A stretch of 29,385 bases of DNA from a virus. Location: positions 1 to 29,385 of IMG/VR virus record IMGVR_UViG_3300028735_000025; one strand, given 5' to 3'. Position 1 is the first letter of the stretch, and each line of letters starts with the position of its first letter. The position numbers and the translations under genes were made by a program. Under the pieces are notes generated by a model, which saw only the letters and a list, made by a program, of their open reading frames with translations, made no database searches and was not told where the DNA came from. This document shows positions 13,035-21,873 of the stretch, in pieces.

Positions 13035-13399
13035 TGCCAGCCATCCGTCGCTGCGAACACTGCGGCCGCATCCTCTACGCTGGCCAGCGCTGCCCTCGAT
13101 GCCGCCAGCGCGGCGCCCCCCGCGGTTGGAACTGGTCGATGCGCATCGTCCCCGCCATCCTCGACCGAGACGGCCACCGTTGCGTGGTCTGCGGCCGACC
13201 CTGCCCGCATCCCCGGCATCATCATGTCGATCACATCATCCCCCGCTCGCAGGGCGGCAGCGATGACCCCTCGAACCTCCGAACGGTCTGCGCCGAACGG
13301 AACCTCACTGGGCGCTGCCCGTTTTTTACGGGCCCATCGCGCGGAGAGGGCCGCACGCCGGTTCCGCCGCACATACCGAATCCCCCGGGAGCCGCATAA
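13034..13399 (+). CDS. HNH endonuclease, 121 aa
   Basis: Begins with a zinc ribbon (Cys7, Cys10, Cys20, Cys23), followed by the HNH domain: RDGHRCVVCG (45-54), HHHVDHIIPRSQGG (62-75) with His64-Asp66-His67, then DDPSNLRTVCAERN with Asn81 and Asn90. An HNH nuclease directly before the small terminase is common in phages with HK97-type packaging and is needed for DNA cutting during packaging in several of them. ATG 13034 shares its A with the stop of the preceding gene, and its stop overlaps the small terminase start, so it belongs to the packaging unit. Confidence 0.9.
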   Translation: MPAIRRCEHCGRILYAGQRCPRCRQRGAPRGWNWSMRIVPAILDRDGHRCVVCGRPCPHPRHHHVDHIIPRSQGGSDDPSNLRTVCAERNLTGRCPFFTGPSRGEGRTPVPPHIPNPPGAA

Positions 13400-13893
13400 T
13401 GCCGGGCCGCGCACGAACACCCCTGACTCTGCTGTCCAACACCGCGGGCGGCCGGGCCCCGTCTGCGCCCCAAATCGCCCAGGCGGAGGGCGAGATTCCG
13501 CCGTTTCCGCTGGCAGATACCGGCGACAGGCTGGCTGCGCGGGACTTCTGGGCCCAACTCTGGCGGTCGTCGGTCGCCCGGCTCATTGACCCAGTCGCCG
13601 ATGCCTACGCCCTGCAGCGCTGGATGCAGGACATCGACGAGTTCGAGCGGCTCTCGTACTACTGCTCGGCCTCCCCGGTCGTAAAGGCTGGGTCGGGGCC
13701 GCCTCGGCTGAACCCGCTTTACGCGCGAGTCGCCCAGCTGAGCCGGGCGCTGGCCGAGTGGGAGGAGCGGTTCGGCATCACACCGCGCGGTCGGCAATAT
13801 CTGCGCGTCCAGCCGGGCGACGACCCCGCGCAGGCGGTATGGGCCATGCTTCATGAGCCGTTTGGGGAGGACGCCGATGGTGGACTGGCCTAG
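13399..13893 (+). CDS. terS: Terminase small subunit (P27-like), 164 aa
   Basis: Recognises the packaging site on phage DNA and recruits the large terminase. Supported by its position between the HNH nuclease and the large terminase, by length (150-170 aa is usual) and by a family-like layout: a proline-rich N-terminus, a helical core with RDFWAQLWRSSVARLIDPVA and DAYALQRWMQDIDEFERL, and the C-terminal segment RLNPLYARVAQLSRALAEWE followed by RFGITPRGR as in P27-type subunits. ATG 13399 sits inside TAATG after the HNH gene. It overlaps the large subunit by 17 bases. Confidence 0.85.
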   Translation: MPGRARTPLTLLSNTAGGRAPSAPQIAQAEGEIPPFPLADTGDRLAARDFWAQLWRSSVARLIDPVADAYALQRWMQDIDEFERLSYYCSASPVVKAGSGPPRLNPLYARVAQLSRALAEWEERFGITPRGRQYLRVQPGDDPAQAVWAMLHEPFGEDADGGLA

Positions 13894-15421
13894 GGTGACT
13901 GTCCGTGGCCGCGAGTTTCACTCGCAGGGCCCGTTCGTCAGGCGGTTCATCGAGCGGCTCTGCCGCCTGTCCGATGCCGAGTGGGCTGGCCGCCCGTTTC
14001 GGCTGATGCCGTGGCAGCGCGAGCTGGTGGACGAGCTGTTTGAGGTCGACCCGGCGACCGGCCTGCGCGTGTATCGCCGCGCACTCATCGGCCTACCCCG
14101 CAAGTCTGGAAAATCACAGCTGGCCGCCGCGCTCGCCCTTTACCTGATGCTGGCAGATGGCGAGCCCTCGGCCGCAGTCTACTGCGCCGCGGCCAGCGAG
14201 GACCAGGCCGACGTGGTGTTTGAGGCGGCCCGCCGGATGGCCATGACGCCGCCCCTCTCGGCGCTCTGCGAGGTGCCCTCCCGAAACATCATCGCCTCCC
14301 GGGGCGACCCGTTTTCGGCGCTCCACCGGCTGAGCGGCAAGGGCTCGACCAAACACGGCCTGAACATCCACGGAGTCATCCTCGACGAGCTGCACACTTG
14401 GGGAGTCGGCCAACAGGAGGAGATGTGGCAGGCCCTCGTGACGGGCTCCGGCGCTCGCCGCCAGCCGCTCCAGATCGCCATCACGACTGCCGGGGCCGAC
14501 CTCGAACAGAGCCGGTGCGGGCAGCTATACCTGCTCGGCCGGGAGCTGGAGGAGCGCGGGCAGGATGCCATGCGCGAGGCCGGTTTCCTCTTCCGCTGGT
14601 GGCAGGCGCCGGACGGCTGCGATCATCGCGACCCGGCCATGTGGCGGCTCGCCTCGCCCAGTTACGGCGTCATCGTGTCGGAGGGGTTCTATCGGGCAGA
14701 GCTGGCGACCATTCCGGAGGCCGCGTTCCGCCGGTTTTACCTCAACCAGTGGGTCCGGCAGGGCGATGTCCCGTGGGTTGATGCCGCCGGGCTCGATGAG
14801 GGCCGGGTACCGCAGGTCGAGTTCTCGCCGGACGAGCCGGTGTTCCTCGGAGTCGACCTCTCCGAGAGCCGGGACGCGACTGCCGTGGCGGCAGTCCAGC
14901 TGCGAAATGGCCCAGGGCGGCCATGCAGCCACACCTCCGGGCCCTGTCTGTGGGTGGATGTCCGGGTCTGGGAACCGCCGCGCCTGCCAGACGGGCGACT
15001 GGACTTCAGCTGGGAGCTGCCGGTGGCCGAGGTGCTCGACCACATCATGCGCCGCTATGCGGAGCTGCGCGCCAGCGGGGCGGTATTTGACCCGTGGCAC
15101 TCCCGGCTGATCCAGCAACAGCTGGCCGAGGAGGGTCTGGCAGTCGAGGAGGTCTGGCAACAGGGCGCCCGGCGGGCCCGGGCGACTGCGGTGCTGCGCC
15201 AGTACATCACCGAGGGGCGGTGTCACTGGGCCGAGCCCGCATTCCGGCGCCATGTAATGGGCGCGACGGTCAAGAGTACCACAAGGGGGGGCGAGGCGAT
15301 CGTTAAATCGTCGAGTGGTGCTAGAATCGACGCAGCCATGGCTGCCATCCACGGCGTTTACGGGCTCGAATTCCTCCAGCCGACCTCGGGGCGGCTGGTT
15401 ATGGCGGTGGCGAGTGTCTAA
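13877..15421 (+). CDS. terL: Terminase large subunit, 514 aa
   Basis: Packaging motor and headful/site nuclease. The ATPase has Walker A GLPRKSGKS (72-80), Walker B GVILDELHTW (166-175, Asp170-Glu171) and ITTAG (202-206, coupling motif). The RNase H-like nuclease has its acidic residues in FLGVDLSESRDATA (Asp327), VFDPWH (Asp405) and GARIDAAMAA (Asp485). Length is normal for the HK97/phi-type family. ATG 13877 follows GGGGAGGACGCCG. The end overlaps a small membrane protein gene by eight bases. Confidence 0.96.
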   Translation: MVDWPRVTVRGREFHSQGPFVRRFIERLCRLSDAEWAGRPFRLMPWQRELVDELFEVDPATGLRVYRRALIGLPRKSGKSQLAAALALYLMLADGEPSAAVYCAAASEDQADVVFEAARRMAMTPPLSALCEVPSRNIIASRGDPFSALHRLSGKGSTKHGLNIHGVILDELHTWGVGQQEEMWQALVTGSGARRQPLQIAITTAGADLEQSRCGQLYLLGRELEERGQDAMREAGFLFRWWQAPDGCDHRDPAMWRLASPSYGVIVSEGFYRAELATIPEAAFRRFYLNQWVRQGDVPWVDAAGLDEGRVPQVEFSPDEPVFLGVDLSESRDATAVAAVQLRNGPGRPCSHTSGPCLWVDVRVWEPPRLPDGRLDFSWELPVAEVLDHIMRRYAELRASGAVFDPWHSRLIQQQLAEEGLAVEEVWQQGARRARATAVLRQYITEGRCHWAEPAFRRHVMGATVKSTTRGGEAIVKSSSGARIDAAMAAIHGVYGLEFLQPTSGRLVMAVASV

Positions 15422-15560
15422 GTTCCTCCTCGGGCTGCTCGAACTGGCCGGGGTCATCACTGTCCATATCGGACTCTGGCAGATTTATCCGCCCGCAGCC
15501 ATCGTCGCGGCAGGCCTGACTGCCATCGGTTACTCGGTGTTGCTCGGGAGGGAGCCATGA
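15414..15560 (+). CDS. Small two-helix membrane protein, 48 aa
   Basis: GTG 15414, just before the terminase stop, opens a frame encoding MSKFLLGLLELAGVITVHIG and a second hydrophobic helix (PAAIVAAGLTAIGYSVLL), likely two membrane segments with a short turn at QIYPP. It overlaps the portal start by four bases (ATGA). Small membrane proteins of about 50 residues in this spot between terminase and portal occur in other siphoviruses; their function is not established. The tight coupling on both sides supports it. Confidence 0.75.
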   Translation: MSKFLLGLLELAGVITVHIGLWQIYPPAAIVAAGLTAIGYSVLLGREP

Positions 15561-16699
15561 TCTGGCGGGCGTTCCGGGCCGCGCCGCCCAGGGGCAGTTC
15601 AAACCCCCTCCTGGCCCTCTTGACATCGGCTTTCGGCGGCCGAGCCGCCGATGGCGAGCTGGTCACGGTTGACACCGCCATGCGAGTCGCCGCGGTTTAC
15701 GCCTGCGTCTCACTGATTTCACGAACCATCGCGGCTCTGCCCCTGCATGTTTACGAGCGGACTCGGGCAGGCGGGCGTGTCCTGATGCGAACTCCGAGCA
15801 CGGAGTTCCTCTGGCGGCGCCCAAATCCCGAGATGACCCGGACCGAGTTCTGGGAGGGCGCGATCGCCCACGCGGTTCTGGAGGGTAACGCGTTCATCTA
15901 TGTCGCCCCGGCCACCAACATCTCGGGCCGCCGTCCGGCCGAACTCTGGCCGCTTGACAGCAGCCGGGTGGCCATCGGCGGCCGCGACTCGCAGGGGCGG
16001 ATGACCTATATCATCGACGGCACGACCCCGCAGCTGAGCTGGTCGCAGGGCGGGAACATCCTGCACATCCGCGGCCTGACGCTCGATGGCGTCTCGGGGG
16101 TCTCGCCCATCGCCGTGGCCGCGACCTCGATCCGGACTGCATATCTGTCGGCCCAGTCGGCCGCCCGCATCATGGGCAGCGGCGGCATCCCCTCCGGCGT
16201 GCTGACCATCGCCGACCGGATCACACAGGAGGAGGCCGACCGCATCGCCGCCGAGTTCGAGGCCCGGCATGGCGACCGGCGTTCTGTGCTCGTCCTGAAC
16301 CGCGAGGCCAACTGGAAACCGGTGGCCATCTCGCCGGACGACATGCAGGCCATCGACACCCGCCGGTTCGAGGTGGTCGACATCGCCCGGGTGTTCGGAG
16401 TCCCGCCGGAGATGATCGGCGCCGGCGCCGAGGGCACCTCGCTGACCTACGCAAACGTCCAGGACCGGATGATCCAGTTTACCCAGCTGAGCCTGCAGCC
16501 ATGGATCGCCCGGATTGAACAGGCGGTTAGTGATGAGCTGCTTCCCGCCGCGCAATATGCTAAATTTGACCTGCGCGGTCTGTTGCGTGGAAACTCCGAG
16601 CAACGGGTCCATTACTACACCGCTCTCGCGGGACTGGGTGCCCTGACGGTAAACGAGATCCGCGAGCTGGAGGACATGCCAGCGCTGGAGGGCAGCTGA
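15557..16699 (+). CDS. Portal protein, HK97 gp3 family, 380 aa
   Basis: Forms the dodecameric ring at one capsid vertex through which DNA enters and the tail attaches. Family features: AMRVAAVYACVSLISRTIAA near residue 36-55, LPLHVYER, the clip/stem region around NILHIRGLTLDGVSGVSPI, and VFGVPPEMIGAGAEGTSLTY with Q-DRMIQFTQLSLQPW, typical of HK97 portals. Length is within the family range (about 380-430 aa). ATG 15557 overlaps the small membrane protein stop; its own stop overlaps the protease start (TGATG). Confidence 0.96.
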   Translation: MIWRAFRAAPPRGSSNPLLALLTSAFGGRAADGELVTVDTAMRVAAVYACVSLISRTIAALPLHVYERTRAGGRVLMRTPSTEFLWRRPNPEMTRTEFWEGAIAHAVLEGNAFIYVAPATNISGRRPAELWPLDSSRVAIGGRDSQGRMTYIIDGTTPQLSWSQGGNILHIRGLTLDGVSGVSPIAVAATSIRTAYLSAQSAARIMGSGGIPSGVLTIADRITQEEADRIAAEFEARHGDRRSVLVLNREANWKPVAISPDDMQAIDTRRFEVVDIARVFGVPPEMIGAGAEGTSLTYANVQDRMIQFTQLSLQPWIARIEQAVSDELLPAAQYAKFDLRGLLRGNSEQRVHYYTALAGLGALTVNEIRELEDMPALEGS

Positions 16700-17262
16700 T
16701 GACAGAGACGCTCCTCGTCCGCGGCACTGTCAGGGCGACCGATCCGGAGGTCCCCATCGTCACTGCGGTGGTGTCTACCGAGAACCTCGCCCGCGATGGG
16801 GCCATCATCCGGGCCGATGGCTGGGTGCTCGACGCGTACGCCAGCAACCCGGTGGTTCTCTGGGGTCATGACGACACTAACCGCCTGCCGATCGCCCGGG
16901 CCATCAGCACCGAGGTCCGCGGTAACGAGCTGGTGCAGGTCCATGAGTTCGATGAGGCCGACCCGCTCGCGGCGGCCATCCTCCGGAAAATCCGCACCGG
17001 GTTCATTAACGCGACCAGCGTACGCTGGCGCCCCGGCGAGACCGAGTGGCGGAACATCGACGGTCGGCAGGTTCTCGTGTTCGTCCGGGGCCATGAGCTG
17101 CTTGAGGTCAGCTACGTGGCCATCCCCGCCGACCCGGGGGCGCTTGTCCAGCGGGCTGATGGCCGCTCGCTGGCCGAGATGTTCCCGCCCCCGGCTCATC
17201 GTAACGAGCTCGCCCGCGTCCTGCGGGAGGCCGCATCAATGCTCACAGGAGGGCAAGAATGA
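16699..17262 (+). CDS. Prohead maturation protease (HK97 gp4 / U35 family), 187 aa
   Basis: Serine protease that removes the scaffold part of the capsid protein during head maturation. The catalytic His57 is in NPVVLWGHD, the nucleophile Ser107 in GFINATSVRW, and the following ELLEVSYVAIPADP (133-146) supplies the third acidic residue (Glu136 by alignment). Length is typical. It is encoded between portal and major capsid protein, with a four-base overlap with the latter. Confidence 0.95.
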   Translation: MTETLLVRGTVRATDPEVPIVTAVVSTENLARDGAIIRADGWVLDAYASNPVVLWGHDDTNRLPIARAISTEVRGNELVQVHEFDEADPLAAAILRKIRTGFINATSVRWRPGETEWRNIDGRQVLVFVRGHELLEVSYVAIPADPGALVQRADGRSLAEMFPPPAHRNELARVLREAASMLTGGQE

Positions 17263-18749
17263 CTGAAGAACAGGTGACTGAGGCGGCGTCCGCGGTCGCG
17301 GATGCAGTCCGCCAGAGTGTGTCTGAGGTGACGACCCGCACCGATGCGCTTCTGGCCCAGACCAGCGAGGCGGTCTCCCGCATCGCGGATGTAGTGGAGG
17401 TGCTGCGCGCGCAGGCCGCGCCGGTGCAGCGCGACCCGCAGATGCTGCCGGGCAGCGTCAACCCGCTGGACTCGATGCGTAACGCGATCGAGTCCCGCTG
17501 GTGGGACGATTCCGCCGGGCTCGATGAGAACCGGCGCCGTGTCCGGGCGAACCTCGAGCTGGTGGGCATGCTGTTCGACGGCGCCGGTCGGCTCTCGGTC
17601 CAGCCGCTGCGGCTGGAGATGAGCGATGACCTCAAGGCGACCTGGCGGGCGTATCTGTTCGAGCACATGCCGCCGCCCCGCATCGTCTCCGAGGGTGTCG
17701 ATGACGCGATGGCCCGGACCCCCCGGACTCGCGCGATGGACACGCAGGAAACCGGCTACGGTGCCGAGCTGGTGGGCGCCCAGTACGTCTCGACGCTCTG
17801 GGAGGCCGCGCGGCGCTCCGACGGGCTCCTCCAGTCGATCCCCGAGATCCAGATGGGCGCGCCGACGGTGTACGTCCCGATCGATGGCGCCCTGCCGGAG
17901 ATGCTCCTCGTCGGCGAGTCGACCACGTCAAACGCCACGCCCTACCCGGACAGCAAGGCTGGGACTGGCCGCCGGACGCTGACCGCCAAGAAGTTCACCA
18001 TTCAGATGATCTGGAGCGCCGAACTCAGCGAGGATTCGATCATCGCGTTTGCCGACATGCTCCGGACGAAACTGGGCATCTCTTACGCGCTGCATCTCGC
18101 CTCGGCCGTTTACAACGGCGACGAGACGAACGCCGCGACCGGCAACATCAACAGCGATGATGCCGACCCGGCCGACACCCGGCACTACCTCGCGTGGGAC
18201 GGCATCCGGCATTACTGGTTGGTCGATGACCCGGCCAACGGCGTCAACGGGACTGGCGGCGCCATCTCCGCGGCCCTGATTTATCAGGCCCGCGCGAAAC
18301 TCTACGGCGCCAACAACTCGGTCAACACCATCGACAACATCGACTGGGGGACCGACCCGGGCAACCTGCGCATCGTCTGCAACCCGGGGCTCTACAACAA
18401 GCTCCTGTCGCTGCCCGAGGTGGTGACTGTGGATAAGCTCGGCCCGGGCGCCACCATCGTGACGGGCCAGCTGGCCTCCATCGGCGGGGTCCCGATCATC
18501 GCCCCGGCCTACGCGCCGAAGACCGAGGCCGACGGGAAACTGTCGGCAACCGCCACCAATAACACGCTCGGCCAGCTGAGCATCGTCAACCCGCGGGGCT
18601 GGCTGCGCGGCAACTACCGCGGGTTCCAGCTGTTCGTCGACCGTATCCAGCGGACCGATCAGTTCCTCATCGAGGTGTACACCCGGCAGGCGTTCACCCG
18701 GTGGGGCGCCGACGTCGCGGCTGGCGTGTACAACGTGACGAGTGACTAA
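17259..18749 (+). CDS. Major capsid protein, HK97 fold, 496 aa
   Basis: Forms the head shell. The N-terminal 60 residues are a predicted coiled coil (VTEAASAVADAVRQSVSEVT), the scaffolding delta domain that the preceding protease should remove; no separate scaffold gene is seen. After a longer than usual N-terminal part (to about 165) the HK97 core begins with ETGYGAELVGAQYVSTLWEA and PTVYVPIDG, continuing with ARTKKFTI-like strands (RRTLTAKKFTIQMIWSAELS) and ending GFQLFVDRIQRTDQF and TRQAFTRWG. The usual size is about 385-420 aa. ATG 17259 follows ACAGGAGGGCAAG. Confidence 0.94.
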   Translation: MTEEQVTEAASAVADAVRQSVSEVTTRTDALLAQTSEAVSRIADVVEVLRAQAAPVQRDPQMLPGSVNPLDSMRNAIESRWWDDSAGLDENRRRVRANLELVGMLFDGAGRLSVQPLRLEMSDDLKATWRAYLFEHMPPPRIVSEGVDDAMARTPRTRAMDTQETGYGAELVGAQYVSTLWEAARRSDGLLQSIPEIQMGAPTVYVPIDGALPEMLLVGESTTSNATPYPDSKAGTGRRTLTAKKFTIQMIWSAELSEDSIIAFADMLRTKLGISYALHLASAVYNGDETNAATGNINSDDADPADTRHYLAWDGIRHYWLVDDPANGVNGTGGAISAALIYQARAKLYGANNSVNTIDNIDWGTDPGNLRIVCNPGLYNKLLSLPEVVTVDKLGPGATIVTGQLASIGGVPIIAPAYAPKTEADGKLSATATNNTLGQLSIVNPRGWLRGNYRGFQLFVDRIQRTDQFLIEVYTRQAFTRWGADVAAGVYNVTSD

Positions 18750-18948
18750 CGTGACGCGCCTGCGGGTCGTTTCTCGGTATCGGGCCGGGCCCCTCGCTTA
18801 TGACGAGGGGCAGGTCATCGAGGTTCAGCCGGAGTTCGCCGAGTTCCTCATGCGCGACGCGCCTGGCGTCTTTGTCCCCGACGAGGGCGCCGGGCAGCCG
18901 GAGCGAAGCGAGGCGACCAGACCGGTGAGAGGGGCGCGCCAGCGGTGA
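18742..18948 (+). CDS. Small head-region protein, 68 aa
   Basis: Not recognised by sequence. Two in-frame GTG codons (18742 and 18751) could start it; the first overlaps the capsid gene by eight bases. The product contains a strand-rich core RYRAGPLAYDEGQVIEVQPE and then FAEFLMRDAPGVFV, with a charged disordered tail (PERSEATRPVRGARQR). Similar short proteins between the capsid and the first connector gene are common and may be head accessory or connector-associated factors. Stop overlaps the next start as GTGA. Confidence 0.65.
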   Translation: MTNVTRLRVVSRYRAGPLAYDEGQVIEVQPEFAEFLMRDAPGVFVPDEGAGQPERSEATRPVRGARQR

Positions 18949-19766
18949 CCATCTACGCCCGCCTCCCTGCGCTGCGGCGACAACTCGGGCTGCCGGAGGG
19001 CGTCGATGATGACGTCCGGCTGCTCGACCTCGCCCGGCAGGTGAGTCGGCAGATGGACGCGATGGCTGGGTATCCTCTGTTTCCGGAGATCCGCACCATC
19101 CGGGTCCCGCGGCCGGTGGTGTCGCGTACCGACCCGGCAGTCATGTTCCTCCCCCGCCCGGCCCAGTCGCTCGATTACCTCGGGTATGGCTGGGCCTCGG
19201 CAGAGGTCGAGCTGATCGAGGGCACCGACTGGCAGTTTGAGCTGCCGTCGGTGCCCCACATCGGCTATCGGGCACTCCGCCTGTTGCCGGATTCCCGCCT
19301 GCAGGCCTGGCCCCGTTACTGGACCCGCTTGCATGGAGTCTGGGGCCCATCATGGGGGCGGGCAGACACCGGGGTGACCGGGTCTGTCGGCCTGTCGGGC
19401 GACACCGTTATGGTCCCCGATGGCACGACTGGGCTCATCTACCCGGGCGACACCATCGAGATGGGCTCGGAGTGGCTGGAGGTTGTCGCGGCCTCGCCCA
19501 CGACCCTAACCGTTGCCCGGGCGGTAAACGGTTCGACGGCCGCGGCGCACTCGGCGGCGCCGATCCGGGTGCTGATGCCGCCAGAGGACCTCGAGCGCGC
19601 CCTGCTATCATGGCTGGGAGTTACCGCATGGAATGACTCGGCCGGATGGCAGGGCTCGGTTGTCCTGGCCGAGCATGGCGTTGATGCGGTTGGGAACAGG
19701 AGCACACCCCCGTGGCGGGCAGTCGCCGCCGCGATCGCCCCGTATCGGCAGGTGGCGCTGGCATGA
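18945..19766 (+). CDS. Head-tail connector/adaptor protein (gp6-like), 273 aa
   Basis: Probably binds below the portal to extend the neck. The N-terminal helical region (LPALRRQLGLPEGVDDDVRL, LLDLARQVSRQMDAMAG) and the C-terminal DLERALLSWLGVTAWN resemble the helices of HK97 gp6-type adaptors, and the position after the capsid gene fits. A central beta-rich insert (about 85-210), with GDTVMVPDGTTGLIYPGDTI and LTVARAVNGSTAAAHSA, makes it longer than simple adaptors (about 110 aa) and looks like a small decoration domain. GTG 18945 overlaps the preceding stop. Assignment rests more on position than motif. Confidence 0.7.
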   Translation: MTIYARLPALRRQLGLPEGVDDDVRLLDLARQVSRQMDAMAGYPLFPEIRTIRVPRPVVSRTDPAVMFLPRPAQSLDYLGYGWASAEVELIEGTDWQFELPSVPHIGYRALRLLPDSRLQAWPRYWTRLHGVWGPSWGRADTGVTGSVGLSGDTVMVPDGTTGLIYPGDTIEMGSEWLEVVAASPTTLTVARAVNGSTAAAHSAAPIRVLMPPEDLERALLSWLGVTAWNDSAGWQGSVVLAEHGVDAVGNRSTPPWRAVAAAIAPYRQVALA

Positions 19767-20284
19767 GTGTCGTCAAAATCGCCCTGGGCGATGTCAAGGT
19801 GTCGGGCCCGCTGTTCGACCGCCCCGGCCGGGCCCTCGCGCAGGGCGCTGCCGTGCTGATCGCCGACTACGCCGGGGTCGGGGTCGAGATCATGCGCAAC
19901 CAGATGGAGGCGCTGGGGGTCCGGCGTACCGGGCAGGCCATCAACTCGGTCACTGCTCGCCATGTCCGGCGGAGCGAGAACGTCGCCGGGTATGCCATCA
20001 TCCTCCCGACTGCAGTGTGGGGCGGCGTGTTGTCGGTGCGGAGGGCCGGGACTGAAACCTACATTAACCGCCGTGGGCAGACCCGGACTCGGACTGTCTG
20101 GGAGCGCCGGGTTCTGCAGACCGATGCATCGCGCCCGACCCGGGAATGGCTGGCCTATGGCATGCGGGGCGGCCGGAAGCTAGGAAAACAGCGCAACTTC
20201 TTTGGGCGAACATCGACGGAGCTGCGGCGCAGATATGCTGCGGCGCAGGCGGTCGCCCAGCTGGTAAAGGCGCTCAATGATTGA
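19763..20284 (+). CDS. Head-tail joining / tail component, HK97 gp10-like, 173 aa
   Basis: ATG 19763 overlaps the previous stop (ATGA). The protein is basic: AAVLIADYAGVGVEIMRNQM helix, VRRTGQAINSVTARHV (the R-T-G-x-x-x-x-S segment common in gp10-like proteins), then a loop NRRGQTRTRTVWERR and a C-terminal helix AAAQAVAQLVKALND. Position between the adaptor and the tail terminator matches the head-closure or neck gene set of HK97-like phages. Confidence 0.7.
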   Translation: MSVVKIALGDVKVSGPLFDRPGRALAQGAAVLIADYAGVGVEIMRNQMEALGVRRTGQAINSVTARHVRRSENVAGYAIILPTAVWGGVLSVRRAGTETYINRRGQTRTRTVWERRVLQTDASRPTREWLAYGMRGGRKLGKQRNFFGRTSTELRRRYAAAQAVAQLVKALND

Positions 20285-20762
20285 CACGACTGAGGTTGTC
20301 AACGCGCTGGTAGGCGCCCTGCAGAGTGTGGCGAGTCAACTGCGTCCGATGGGCGGCCCGCGCCTGATGGCAGTCGTCCCCGGTGTCCCGGTGGGCGCCA
20401 CCGATGTCGATCGGGCGGCCTACATCTGGTGGGACGGAGAGGACTCGGAGCGCGAGACGCTCGGCAACATCATGGTCACGCACCGGTTCGTAGTCGCGCT
20501 GGCGTGGGTCGTTCGGCCCAGTCGTGCGCTCTATGCCGAGCTGGAATCGGAGATTATTGACACGGTCAGGGCTGTCAAGACCCAGCTGCGGGGCGATTCG
20601 ACGCTGGGCGGGGCGGTTACGGACCTGAAGTTGACCCCGGCGATCCGCACCACCGGGCCGCTCCTCGACCCGGCAGTGTCCAGCGGGGCGGCGCCGGTGT
20701 ACCATATCGTCCAGTTTGACGTCCTCATCGATGATTACGAGGCGGAGGTGATCGCGCCATGA
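20277..20762 (+). CDS. Tail terminator/completion protein, 161 aa
   Basis: Probably caps the tail tube and joins it to the head. The alpha/beta pattern fits tail terminators: a helix IDTTEVVNALVGALQSVASQ, strand AAYIWWDGEDSERETLGNIM, HRFVVALAWVV and a long helix YAELESEIIDTVRAVKTQL, ending with a conserved hydrophobic strand VYHIVQFDVLIDDYE. Length and location directly before the first tail tube gene agree. No catalytic motif is expected. It overlaps both neighbours by four to eight bases. Confidence 0.72.
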   Translation: MIDTTEVVNALVGALQSVASQLRPMGGPRLMAVVPGVPVGATDVDRAAYIWWDGEDSERETLGNIMVTHRFVVALAWVVRPSRALYAELESEIIDTVRAVKTQLRGDSTLGGAVTDLKLTPAIRTTGPLLDPAVSSGAAPVYHIVQFDVLIDDYEAEVIAP

Positions 20763-21496
20763 AACAGTCCGGTTTGGGAGACCGCCTGCTAGTGGGCGGG
20801 TTTGACGTCAGCGCCGACATCGGCGGCATCTCTGCCCTCTCGTTTCCCTCCGACGTGTTGGATGTAACCGCTCTGCCCTCCGAGGCACGGGAACGCATCT
20901 ACGGACTGGCAGATGTGTCCATCACGTTTACCGGTTACTGGGACTCTGGAGCTGGCCGCCTGCATGCCGCCGCAGCCGACCATCGGACGCCGGGTCTGCG
21001 GGTCGTCACATATCTGCGCGGTGCTGGGCTCGGCAGGCCTGCCGCCGGGGCAGTGGTGCGGCAGGTCAACTACGACTGGACGCGCGAGGCGGGTGGCGCC
21101 CTGTCCGGCACCATCCAGTGTCAGGGCGCGGCAGGTTATGGGCTCGACTGGGGCATCCAGCTGACCGCAGGCGTTTCGACTCTGGCCTCGGCCGGGGCCT
21201 TGACAGGGCTTGACAACGGGGCAGCCTCGTCAACTGGGTGGTCTGCGTACCTGCAGGTCGTCGGCCTGACCTCTGGCAACCCGACTGTCATCGTCGAGCA
21301 GTCCGACGACAACGGCGGCGCCGACCCATGGGCGCCCCTCTCGGGCGCATCCTTTACCGGTCTGGCTGCCCCGGGCGGTTATGCTCTGCGCTCCCCGACG
21401 GCTGCCGTCAAACGATGGGTCAGGGCCCGGGCGACCGGGACGTTCTCCGGCCTGCAGTTCGCGCTGGTGTTCAGCCGCGAGCCGGTGGTGCTGTGA
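20759..21496 (+). CDS. Tail tube protein paralogue with C-terminal beta-sandwich domain, 245 aa
   Basis: The first 135 residues parallel the 137-aa tail tube protein at 21866-22279: DVLDVTALPSEARERIYGL-ADVSITFTGYWD here against DVQDVTGIDKSARERLHLL-ADFSVTLNGVF there, and both carry TREAGGAL before the last strand. Residues about 136-245 add a beta-sandwich (LTGLDNGAASSTGWSAYLQV, RWVRARATGTFSG), a form that decorates tail tubes in several phages. It may be a second tube subunit or tail decoration. ATG 20759 overlaps the preceding stop. Confidence 0.75.
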   Translation: MKQSGLGDRLLVGGFDVSADIGGISALSFPSDVLDVTALPSEARERIYGLADVSITFTGYWDSGAGRLHAAAADHRTPGLRVVTYLRGAGLGRPAAGAVVRQVNYDWTREAGGALSGTIQCQGAAGYGLDWGIQLTAGVSTLASAGALTGLDNGAASSTGWSAYLQVVGLTSGNPTVIVEQSDDNGGADPWAPLSGASFTGLAAPGGYALRSPTAAVKRWVRARATGTFSGLQFALVFSREPVVL

Positions 21497-21873
21497 TGGA
21501 ACGGTTCGCCCTCTCGCGTCCGCTGGCAACGCACTGGCGCCCCGCGACCTGCGAGGAGGTCGACTGCCCGCATTATCTGTTTGGCTGGGAAATCCGCCTG
21601 GACCCCGACGATTCGCTCTTCGAGGCGCTCCGGGCCGATATTCGACGGTCGGGGCGCCGTTATCGCGAGGAGGGCACCGACGACGGGCTCCGGCGATACG
21701 TGTTCGAGGCCGGGCAGCGGTGTTTCGCTGAGCATCGCCTCCCGCTCGACCGGGAACCGGTGTACACTCATGTCAGGCCGACCGGCCAGCTGATCCGGCA
21801 CGCGAGCTGGGAGAGCTGGCGGGACGAGTTCACTGAACGCGCATGGCGCGCAGGGAGGTTAATCAATGGCTAA
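21496..21873 (+). CDS. Conserved tail-region protein of unknown function, 125 aa
   Basis: ATG 21496 shares its A with the preceding stop (TGATG). The product has a recognisable layout: W-RPATCEEVDCPHYLFGWEI near the N-terminus, a helix FEALRADIRRSGRRYREE, then YVFEAGQRCFAEHRLPLDREP and a C-terminal WESWRDEFTERAW. Proteins with the C-x5-C-P-H-Y-x-x-GW pattern and the AGQRCF segment are found in tail operons of other siphoviruses but have no assigned role. Two Cys plus His could bind a metal. It separates the two tube paralogues. Confidence 0.7.
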   Translation: MERFALSRPLATHWRPATCEEVDCPHYLFGWEIRLDPDDSLFEALRADIRRSGRRYREEGTDDGLRRYVFEAGQRCFAEHRLPLDREPVYTHVRPTGQLIRHASWESWRDEFTERAWRAGRLING

